A stretch of DNA of 41,152 nucleotides. Source: a virus. The stretch is taken from IMG/VR virus record IMGVR_UViG_3300044960_000362, positions 1 through 41,152 of that record; one strand, written 5' to 3'. The position numbers were made by a program, and so were the translations under genes. Shown piece by piece: positions 20,514 through 26,569 of the stretch (the stretch's first letter is position 1; every line of letters begins with the position of its first letter). The notes under the pieces are model-generated. The model did not search any database. It was not told the origin of the DNA and saw nothing but the letters and a program-made list of their open reading frames with translations.

Positions 20514-22003
20514 GCGCGGCCGAGCCGATCCCGCTGCGGCCGGCGCTGCCGGAGGTGACGCCGCTCGGGCTCGGCTACACGCTCGACCTCGGGCCGCTGG
20601 GGCTCGTGCTCGCGGCCGACCGGCTGCGCGAGTCGGGCGGCGACCTCTCGGCGCGGCTGCGCGTCACCAGCACCCGCAGCGGCCTGCCAACCGTGATCCA
20701 CAACGCGCGCGCCAACCTGTCCAGCTCGACCGCGCGCGCCACGCTCGCGCGCCACCTCGAGCTGGCGTGCGGCCGCGACCCGGAGGGCCGCCAGCGCATC
20801 CCGGCCGCGGACTGGCTCGGGGTGCTCAACCACTTCTGCGACGCGGTGGACCGCCAGCGCGAGGAGGGCGAGCCGATCCGCGCTGGCGGTCTCGAGCCCG
20901 TCTCCGAGGAGTCGCCCTGGGCCGTCGAGCGGCTGGTGGCGCAGACCGGCATCAGCCTGATCTACGGACCGCGGGGTGCCGGCAAGGGGTTTCTGTCGGT
21001 CGCGCTCGCGGTGTGCATGCAGCTCGGGCTGCCATTCTGCGGGCTGCTGGTCGAGCGGCGGAGGCCGCTCTATCTCGACAAGGAGGACTCCTTCGAGGTC
21101 TTCAACGGGCGCGTGCGCGCGGTCTGCGCGGGGCTCGGCATTGCCCCGATCGCCGTCGACCGCTGGGTGCCGCGGCGGCGCCTGTCCGACCACACCGAGT
21201 TCCTCGCGCGCCAGATCGCCGAGCAGGGCTACGGCGCGCTGATCCACGACTCTGTGCAGCGGCTCTCGGGCGGACCCGGTGAGCACGCGAGCTGGGAGTC
21301 GATCGCTATCGAGTACGCCGAGGCCGTCGCTCTGCTGGGACCCGTGGCGCACCTGCTGATCGACCATGTCTCGGCGGATGGGCAGCGCCAGGGCCTGGCG
21401 GGGAAGGCGGTCGGGGCCGACCGAAAAATGGCGGACGCCCGCGTGAGCTGGGAAATTCGAAATGCTCAGGAGGCCGAGAGCAATTTCCTCGATCTGGGCC
21501 TCTACCACATCAAACGCAACAACACGCGGCAATTCGCCCCGATCGGGCTGCGCGTGGAGTTCGAGTCCGACGCCTGGGGGCGGGCGACGTCCGTCGCGTT
21601 CCGCCGCCAGGACGTGCGCGACGTGGCGGCGCTGGTGGCGCGGCTCGCCCTCCCCGAGCAGGTCGTGGCAACGCTGCGTCGGCTCGGGCGGGTCACTGCG
21701 GAGGATGTAGCGCTCGAGCTCGGGATCACCGAGAGCAGCGCGCGGCGCGAGCTCGCGCAGCTCACGCGGGCAGGCCGGAGCATTTTAGTCGAGGGTGGGC
21801 GCGGTCGCGGACGGGTCGGGACGTGGGATCTGGCGGGCTCAGAAAATGCTCAAAATGCTCCCCCCCCTAATACCCCCCCATTACGAGCATTTTGTTCGCC
21901 GCCGCGGAGCGGCGAACAAAATGAAAATGCTCAGGCAGAAAATGCTCGGAGCGCATTTTCTCCGAGCATTTTCGAAGAGGAGGACGAGGATGTGCCGTTC
22001 TGA
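20510..22003 (+). CDS. RepA-like AAA/RecA-fold replicative helicase
   Basis: 497 residues, GTG start in a GTGA overlap. Walker A IYGPRGAGKGF (about 151-161), a Walker B-like GALIHDSV (about 242-249) and LLIDHVSADG (about 282-291) mark a RepA/AAA_25 hexameric ATPase. A winged helix follows (ALPEQVVATLRRLGRVTAED, VALELGITESSARRELAQLT). The last 55 residues are low-complexity (Asn/Gln/Ala/Pro) because the DNA there holds repeated AAAATGCTC sites and hairpins. The end, FEEEDEDVPF, mimics the SSB acidic tip. Probable initiator/helicase acting at its own internal origin, as lambda O does. Confidence 0.8.
   Translation: MSAAEPIPLRPALPEVTPLGLGYTLDLGPLGLVLAADRLRESGGDLSARLRVTSTRSGLPTVIHNARANLSSSTARATLARHLELACGRDPEGRQRIPAADWLGVLNHFCDAVDRQREEGEPIRAGGLEPVSEESPWAVERLVAQTGISLIYGPRGAGKGFLSVALAVCMQLGLPFCGLLVERRRPLYLDKEDSFEVFNGRVRAVCAGLGIAPIAVDRWVPRRRLSDHTEFLARQIAEQGYGALIHDSVQRLSGGPGEHASWESIAIEYAEAVALLGPVAHLLIDHVSADGQRQGLAGKAVGADRKMADARVSWEIRNAQEAESNFLDLGLYHIKRNNTRQFAPIGLRVEFESDAWGRATSVAFRRQDVRDVAALVARLALPEQVVATLRRLGRVTAEDVALELGITESSARRELAQLTRAGRSILVEGGRGRGRVGTWDLAGSENAQNAPPPNTPPLRAFCSPPRSGEQNENAQAENARSAFSPSIFEEEDEDVPF
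21778..21973. other. Candidate replication origin: iterons and two long hairpins
   Basis: Exact AAAATGCTC at 21843, 21852, 21924 and 21939; its complement GAGCATTTT at 21778, 21885 and 21964. A near copy is at 21951. Two perfect hairpins lie here: 15 bp (21888-21902 with 21909-21923, 6-nt loop) and 14 bp (21938-21951 with 21960-21973, 8-nt loop). C-tracts and AT runs lie between them, in a genome that is otherwise GC-rich. All of this is inside the helicase coding sequence. Confidence 0.65.
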
Positions 22004-22316
22004 GGAGTGGCGCGGCTGGCCAGCGTGGGCGGAGGCGCTGACGAGCGACGACGAGGAGGAGGCCGGCCGGGCGCTGGCGCAACTGTTGTGCTCCGCGCTC
22101 GGGGCACGCGCGGAGCTGGCGCGGCAGGGCGATGGCGAGCTCGGGATGAGCGACGAGGAGCTGCTGCGCGTGGCGAGCTGGGCGCGCGAGACCGTGCTCA
22201 TGGCCTCCGCGCTCCTGCTCATGGCCGACGGGCGCGTGGGCGCCACCTTCAATGCCAACGGCGAGATGACGTTCTGCCGCGCTCCCGCTGGCAATCCGTG
22301 GAGGGCTCGCCCGTGA
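21990..22316 (+). CDS. Hypothetical 108-residue protein
   Basis: ATG at 21990 preceded by GAGGAGGACGAGG, overlapping the end of the helicase gene in another frame. Helical: EEWRGWPAWAEALTSDDEEE, AGRALAQLLCSALGARAELA, LLRVASWARETVLMASALLL. It ends GATFNANGEMTFCRAPAGNP. No family recognised. Part of the replication operon. Confidence 0.6.
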   Translation: MCRSEEWRGWPAWAEALTSDDEEEAGRALAQLLCSALGARAELARQGDGELGMSDEELLRVASWARETVLMASALLLMADGRVGATFNANGEMTFCRAPAGNPWRARP

Positions 22317-22573
22317 TGGCCCTGGTCTCGCTGCTGTGCCTGCTCGTTGGCCACCGCCGCGCTGGGGCGCGCTGCCGCGTGCGCTGCGGCCGCTGCCGCA
22401 CGACGCTGGAGACCTGCGAGCAGTGCGGTGGCGAGGGCACGACGCAGCCGGGCGAGCGGAACGACTGCGGGCTCTGCGGCGCGGTGAGCGTCTGGGATCT
22501 CTGCCTGGGCCGCTGCGACGACCAGGGGCGGCACGCTGCGGGCGGAGAATCGACGCAGCGGGGCCGCGCGTGA
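22313..22573 (+). CDS. Cys-rich zinc-ribbon protein
   Basis: 86 residues; GTG overlaps the previous stop and is followed directly by an ATG (22316), either of which may start. After a hydrophobic head (ALVSLLCLLVGHRR) come CGRCRTTLETCEQCGGEG and NDCGLCGAVSVWDLCLGRCD: several CxxC pairs, enough for two zinc ribbons, DnaJ-like in spacing. Perhaps nucleic-acid or protein binding. GTGA-coupled to the nuclease gene. Confidence 0.55.
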   Translation: MMALVSLLCLLVGHRRAGARCRVRCGRCRTTLETCEQCGGEGTTQPGERNDCGLCGAVSVWDLCLGRCDDQGRHAAGGESTQRGRA

Positions 22574-22947
22574 CCGCCGACCCGCGCCTGCTGGCCCAGA
22601 TCAGCGAGGAGGCGTTGCTCGAGCGCGTGCGCCGCCTCGCCCGCCTCACGGGCTGGCATCTGTACCACACGCGCGACAGCCGCCGCTCCGAGCCCGGCTT
22701 CCCGGATCTCCTGCTCGTCCACCCCGACTCGCCGATCGCGCTGGCGGTGGAGCTCAAGCGGGAGCGCGGGCGGCTCTCGGCGGCGCAGACGCGCTGGCTG
22801 GCATTGCTCGCGGGCAGGCGGCTGCGGGTCGGCGTGTGGCGCCCGTCGCACTGGGACCAGATCGAGGCGATCCTGATCCGCCCCGAGCTGCTGGCGGCGC
22901 CGCTGCGCATCGCGGCGCTGGACGACCCGATGGAGGAGCAGCGATGA
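22570..22947 (+). CDS. VRR-NUC domain nuclease
   Basis: 125 residues, GTGA-coupled. A PD-(D/E)XK nuclease of the VRR-NUC type: GWHLYHTRDSRRSEPGFPDL, LLV with D46, then ALAVELKRERGRLSAAQTRW (E61, K63, Q73) and VGVWRPSHWDQIE. Stand-alone phage VRR-NUC proteins are structure-specific nucleases proposed to resolve recombination junctions. It fits with the annealing protein and helicase upstream. Confidence 0.85.
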   Translation: MTADPRLLAQISEEALLERVRRLARLTGWHLYHTRDSRRSEPGFPDLLLVHPDSPIALAVELKRERGRLSAAQTRWLALLAGRRLRVGVWRPSHWDQIEAILIRPELLAAPLRIAALDDPMEEQR

Positions 22948-23576
22948 GCATGCTGAGTGACGCGGACCTGAGGGTGCTGATGGAGGGAAACCCCCGCGAT
23001 CTGGAGTATCGCCTGGTCGATCGGCTCGCGAGCGCCCGTGCCGCCGCCCGCCGTGCGCTCCAGATCGCCGAGCTGCAGCGCGATGCCGTGCGCGAGACGC
23101 TGGGCGAGGTGATCTCCGAGCGCGACGCTGCCCTCCGACGCATCGCGGCGCTGGAGGGGGCGCTCGCGATGGTTCGAGATAGCGCAATGCAATGCGCTTC
23201 TCGCCGTCAGCCCGCGCCCAGCGGAGGAGGAGGAGCAATGACCGACACGGTGGTGGACCTGGCGCTGCTGGAGACGGTCGCCCGCGCGGCCACGCCTGGC
23301 CCCTGGACCTACCAGCACGCACTGACCGACGAGGAGGCGGGCATGGCGGGCGGGGTGCCTGCGCGCGTCGTGGCCGAATCGCCCGACCACGAGGACGACG
23401 AAGAGGGACTGCTCCTCGTCGTGGTGGAGGACCTCGCCGAGTGCGACGCGCGGCACATCGCCGCCTGGAACCCGCGCGTGGCGCTGGCGCTGCTCGAGCG
23501 AGTGCGCCAGCTGGAGGAGGACCTGGCCGCGGCGCGCGAGGCGCTGGGGCTGGCGATCAGGGCGGGCCGCGCGTGA
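22944..23576 (+). CDS. Ea22/ead-like protein with strong internal start
   Basis: 210 residues, ATGA-coupled. Residues 1-90 are a coiled coil (ALRRIAALEGALAMVRDSAM). Residues 99-210 form a distinct module: LLETVARAATPGPWTYQHAL, an acidic stretch (SPDHEDDEEGLLLVVVEDLA), then DARHIAAWNPRVALALLERV and RQLEEDLAA. This is the pattern of phage ead/Ea22-like proteins. An in-frame ATG at 23238 has GGAGGAGGAGGAG just before it, so a 112-residue short form is probably also made. Its stop overlaps an unused GTG; repeat array 1 begins two bases later. Confidence 0.6.
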   Translation: MSMLSDADLRVLMEGNPRDLEYRLVDRLASARAAARRALQIAELQRDAVRETLGEVISERDAALRRIAALEGALAMVRDSAMQCASRRQPAPSGGGGAMTDTVVDLALLETVARAATPGPWTYQHALTDEEAGMAGGVPARVVAESPDHEDDEEGLLLVVVEDLAECDARHIAAWNPRVALALLERVRQLEEDLAAAREALGLAIRAGRA

Positions 23577-23578
23577 CG

Positions 23579-23740
23579 GCGCCAGCCAGGAGGATCGAGC
23601 GCACCCCCTCGTCAGAGCGAGCCATTGTAGCCGCGAGCACCGTGGGAGAAGAGCGAGCCAATCCTCGTGAGAGCACCAAATTGTGCGAGCGAGCCAGAAA
23701 CCGAGAGAGCACCCCAGACCGTGAGCGCCCCACACACCGA
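23579..23740 (+). repeat. Alternating-block repeat array 1 (four 36-bp units plus end block)
   Basis: Units start at 23579, 23615, 23651 and 23687, each GAGCGAGCC-N9-GAGAGCACC-N9. The array ends with GAGCGCCCC-N9 (23723-23740). The first unit is degenerate (GCGCCAGCC), and unit 2 has GCGAGCACC. All nine 9-nt spacers differ. It fills the space between the stop at 23576 and the ribosome site before 23753. The ERA/EST frame is open and in phase with the next gene. Confidence 0.9.
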
Positions 23741-23752
23741 GGAGGAGCACCC

Positions 23753-24604
23753 GTGAGCACCGCACTCGACGACCCCGACACCACATCCGTTGTGATCGAC
23801 CCCACCATCCTGCTGCGCAAGGACCTCAAACGCGCCGCCGACACCCTCGGCCCGCGCGAGGCGCGGTTCCTCGTGGACCTCTACTACCAGATCCAGGACT
23901 ACCGCCTGGCCACCAACCTCCAGATTCTCGCGCTCGGCGGCGCCGGCGAGCCGCACCTGGCCATCGGCTGGGCGCGCGGCCAGATGGCCGACCTGGAGGC
24001 CACCATCCGCGCCGTGCTCGACCGCTACACGATGGTCGAGCCCACGGGCATGGGCGCCTGGTCGCGCGCGATCGTCGGCGTCGGCCCCGTGCTCGCCGCG
24101 GGCCTGCTCGCTCATCTCGACATCACCCGCGCCCCCACCGCGGGGCACTTCTGGCGCTTCGCGGGCCTGGACCCGACCCTGACCTGGGAGCGGGGACAGA
24201 AACGCCCCTGGAACGCCCAGCTGAAGGTGATCTGCTGGAAGCTGGGCCAGTCGTTCATGAAGGTCCAGAATCACCCCAAGGACATCTACGGGCACCTCTA
24301 CGTCGAGCGCAAGGCGTACGAGCAGGCGCGCAACGGCAGCCCCGAGATCGCCGCCCAGGCGGCCCAGATTCTCGCCACGCGCCGCATCGGCAAGGACACC
24401 GAGGCCTTCAAGGCCTACGCGGCGGGCCGCCTGCCGCCCGCGCAGATCGACGCCCGCGCCCGCCGCTGGAGCATCAAATTGTTCCTCGCCCACTACCACG
24501 GCGAGGCGTACAGGCGGCACTACGGCATCGAGCCGCCGCTGCCCTACGCCATCGCCCAGCTCGGCCATGCCCACCTGATCGAGCGGCCGAACCCCACGCG
24601 CTAG
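23753..24604 (+). CDS. Protein with Transposase_20-like (IS110 C-terminal) helix-hairpin-helix domain
   Basis: 283 residues from a GTG with GGAGGAG upstream. The same frame is open back to a GTG at 23573 through array 1. Helical N-terminal part (LYYQIQDYRLATNLQILALG). The centre matches the helix-hairpin-helix region of IS110-type transposases: AIVGVGPVLAAGLLAHLDIT, FWRFAGLDPTLTWERGQKRP, LKVICWKLGQSFMKV. The QSG-type serine region appears as WERG, and no N-terminal DEDD nuclease domain is seen, so transposition is unlikely. The C-terminus is helical and basic. Arrays 1 and 2 flank the gene on both sides; its stop lies inside array 2. Confidence 0.6.
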   Translation: MSTALDDPDTTSVVIDPTILLRKDLKRAADTLGPREARFLVDLYYQIQDYRLATNLQILALGGAGEPHLAIGWARGQMADLEATIRAVLDRYTMVEPTGMGAWSRAIVGVGPVLAAGLLAHLDITRAPTAGHFWRFAGLDPTLTWERGQKRPWNAQLKVICWKLGQSFMKVQNHPKDIYGHLYVERKAYEQARNGSPEIAAQAAQILATRRIGKDTEAFKAYAAGRLPPAQIDARARRWSIKLFLAHYHGEAYRRHYGIEPPLPYAIAQLGHAHLIERPNPTR

Positions 24605-24966
24605 CCAGAATGCGGGAATGCACCAGAGATGCGGAGCGAGCCAACGTGTGTGCGAGCACCACAGTATGGGAGCGAGCCAGAAGGGCCGAGAGCACCAAGC
24701 TACGGGAGCGAGCCCTAGCGAGCGCGCGCACCACATCATGCGAGCGAGCCAGGGTCGGGGAGAGCACCACTATCCGCGAGCGAGCCAGGAACCTGGAGAG
24801 CGCCAAAGAGCGCGAGCGAGCCGAAGCGACGGAGAGCAGCACGATGAGCGAGCGAGCCCTCATAGGCGAGAGCACCATGGTGAGTGAGCGAACCGCAGAG
24901 CGAGAGAGCACCATGTTTGACGCGCGAGCCATCCCAGTGGAGAGCACCCAGATGAGCGAGCGCCCC
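24598..24966 (+). repeat. Alternating-block repeat array 2 (ten 36-bp units plus end block)
   Basis: Ten units in exact 36-bp steps from 24598 to 24957, each GAGCGAGCC-N9-GAGAGCACC-N9, then the end block GAGCGCCCC (24958-24966). The first unit is degenerate (GCGCTAGCC, GAATGCACC), and unit 2 has GCGAGCACC, as in array 1. Twenty spacers, all different; most begin with A. It begins on the stop codon of the upstream gene and runs almost to the ribosome site of the next gene. Confidence 0.92.
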
Positions 24967-24999
24967 GCCCCCGCGATCACGACTGACAGGAGCAGCCTC

Positions 25000-25560
25000 A
25001 TGCCCGCGCCAAGCCCGCCGCTCTATACCCCCCGCCGCGTGCGCTTCGTGCTCGCCCATTGGGAGGAGCTCGAGGCGCTCGCGGCCTCCGCCTCCGCAGC
25101 CGCCCACCTCCGCGTCTACCTCGACCACGAGTGGGCGCTGCTCCAGTCCGACCGCTCCCGCCGCGACTGCCTCTGCCCGCTCGGCGAGCCCACCCCGCCC
25201 GCTCAGGCCGGCCGCCGCTCGGCCTGGGGCGACGGCGCGCACGGCGCCCAGCACACGCTCGCCGACCTGCGCCAGGCGGCCGACTCCCTGCCCATCACCT
25301 GGACCGCAACCCGCGCCATCTACGCCCAGCAGGCCCGCTTGGGCGAATGGCGCTTCCGCCATGGCATCTACCGGCGCGGCGCCCGCGGGCGCCCCCAGGA
25401 CGCCCTCATCGAGCCCGCGACGGGAGCCTGGCAGGTCGCCACGCGCATGATGGCGCTGGCGCTCGGCTGGCGGCGCTTGACAATTGACGCCAACATCCCG
25501 CATCCTGAGGGTGCTCGGCAGCCGCATCCCCAGCGTCAGCCCGCCAGCTCGGCGGGCTGA
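25000..25560 (+). CDS. Hypothetical protein following array 2
   Basis: 186 residues from an ATG at 25000 preceded by AGGAG. The same frame stays open through array 2 to an ATG at 24610, which would add about 130 residues of ERA/EST 12-mers. Core sequence: RRVRFVLAHWEELEALAASA, AAHLRVYLDHEWALLQ, CLCPLGEPTPP, LADLRQAADSLPITWTATRA, IYAQQARLGEWRFR and MALALGWRRLTID. Two helical segments and a possible HTH-like end recall late-gene regulator (phage RinA/ArpU-type) proteins found just before terminase genes, but I cannot assign it. It ends in a hairpin. Confidence 0.55.
   Translation: MPAPSPPLYTPRRVRFVLAHWEELEALAASASAAAHLRVYLDHEWALLQSDRSRRDCLCPLGEPTPPAQAGRRSAWGDGAHGAQHTLADLRQAADSLPITWTATRAIYAQQARLGEWRFRHGIYRRGARGRPQDALIEPATGAWQVATRMMALALGWRRLTIDANIPHPEGARQPHPQRQPASSAG
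25536..25560. terminator. Hairpin at the end of the preceding gene
   Basis: TCAGCCCGCC and GGCGGGCTGA form a perfect 10-bp stem with a 5-nt loop, ending on the stop codon. No T-tract follows. Confidence 0.45.
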
Positions 25561-25572
25561 GCCATTCTCGCC

Positions 25573-25884
25573 ATGGCCCCGCCCCGCCCCTGCCTCGATT
25601 GCGCACGCATCACGACGCATGGCCCGCGCTGCCCGGTCTGCCAGCGCCGACATTGGAGCGGGCAGGACGCCCGCCGCGGCTCCCGCCACGAGCGCGGCTA
25701 CGGCAACGACTGGCTCCGCCTCAGCGCCGCGGTGCTCGCGCGCGACGGCTACCAGTGCGCCTACTGCGGCGGGCTGGCCACGACCGCCGACCACGTCGTG
25801 CCCCGCAGTCGCGGCGGCTCCGACGACCCGAGCAACCTCGTGGCCGCCTGCCGCCGCTGCAACAGCCGCAAGGGCGGCCGCTAG
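25573..25884 (+). CDS. HNH endonuclease
   Basis: 103 residues. Two structural CxxC pairs frame the HNH core: N-terminal CLDC and CPVC, then [30 protein letters not shown] and [13 protein letters not shown]. Catalytic residues are D73-H74 and N88; zinc is held by C62, C65, C93 and C96. Phage HNH proteins next to terminase genes assist DNA cleavage during packaging in HK97-like phages. The position right before the small terminase supports this role. Confidence 0.85.
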   Translation: MAPPRPCLDCARITTHGPRCPVCQRRHWSGQDARRGSRHERGYGNDWLRLSAAVLARDGYQCAYCGGLATTADHVVPRSRGGSDDPSNLVAACRRCNSRKGGR

Positions 25885-26016
25885 CGTGCCCGGAGCGCGA
25901 AAATGACGCCGCGGGTGCGCCGCGCACGCTCTGGCCCTTCCTGGAGCCCCAGGGGGGACGAAAAAGTCTGCGGCTCGGTGCGCCAGGAACCCGCGCGCCA
26001 CCTCGAGTTTTTCCTG

Positions 26017-26033
26017 TACGGGTTTTGCCCGTA
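26017..26033. other. Small hairpin in the 25885-26047 intergenic region
   Basis: TACGGG-TTTTG-CCCGTA, preceded by a T run (26009-26012), in a gap that is more AT-rich than its surroundings. It may be part of a cos/pac region or a leader structure. No gene was seen in 25885-26047. Confidence 0.3.
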
Positions 26034-26047
26034 GAAGCCGGGAGCCG

Positions 26048-26569
26048 ATGGGCACACGAGGGCCGGCGCCGAAGCCGGCGACTGAGCGGCAGAATCGCAA
26101 CCCGCATCGAGAGATCGGGCTGGTAATCCCGGCGCCTACGCAGAGCATGCCGAAAGCGCCGCGCGGTCTACTGGAGTCGAGCCGGAAGCGCTGGGCGGCC
26201 TATTGGTCGAGCGCGGTGGCGCAGGCGGCTGATCGCGTGGTGGACCTCCATCGGGTAGAGCGCTGGATCCGGGCCGTTGACGAGTACGAGCGCGTGCTGC
26301 CGGTGTTTCGCAAGACGCGGCTCGTGAAGAATGCGCCGGGGAGCGTGGTACTCAACCCGCTCGCCGGCTATCTGAATCAGCTTGAGGCGGTGATCCAGCG
26401 TGCGGAGACGGACCTGGGCCTAACGCCGGTCGCTCGGCTGCGGCTTGGGATCGCCTACGGGCAGGCGCGCCTGACGGCGGAGGAACTGAACCGCGCGCTC
26501 TCAGAGGGAGAGCGCCAGATCGGGGATGCCGGGGGCGAGGCATGGACAGAGGAATGGGAGGCGGTGTGA
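26048..26569 (+). CDS. terS: Terminase small subunit, P27 family
   Basis: 173 residues from an ATG with GGGAG upstream. The P27-family hallmarks are present: the opening GTRGPAPKPATERQNRNPHR, APRGLLESSRKRWAAYWSSA, a helical middle with RWIRAVDEYERVLP, and NPLAGYLNQLEAVIQRAETD, LGLTPVARLRLG near the end. It recognises the phage DNA packaging site and recruits the large terminase. The following methyltransferase gene intervenes before terL, an unusual order. Confidence 0.9.
   Translation: MGTRGPAPKPATERQNRNPHREIGLVIPAPTQSMPKAPRGLLESSRKRWAAYWSSAVAQAADRVVDLHRVERWIRAVDEYERVLPVFRKTRLVKNAPGSVVLNPLAGYLNQLEAVIQRAETDLGLTPVARLRLGIAYGQARLTAEELNRALSEGERQIGDAGGEAWTEEWEAV

Noticed and set aside
21867-23786. 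Long minus-strand frames across the arrays and replication genes
   Set aside because: They are antisense to VRR-NUC and other well-supported genes; openness through the arrays follows from the 36-bp period.
23753-24604. Complete insertion sequence of the IS110 family
   Set aside because: The DEDD nuclease half and the usual serine region are absent, and the gene is embedded in an operon with its own ribosome site.
23579-24966. CRISPR array
   Set aside because: Repeats are 9 bp and of two alternating types, spacers are 9 bp, and no Cas gene is present. It does not fit CRISPR dimensions.
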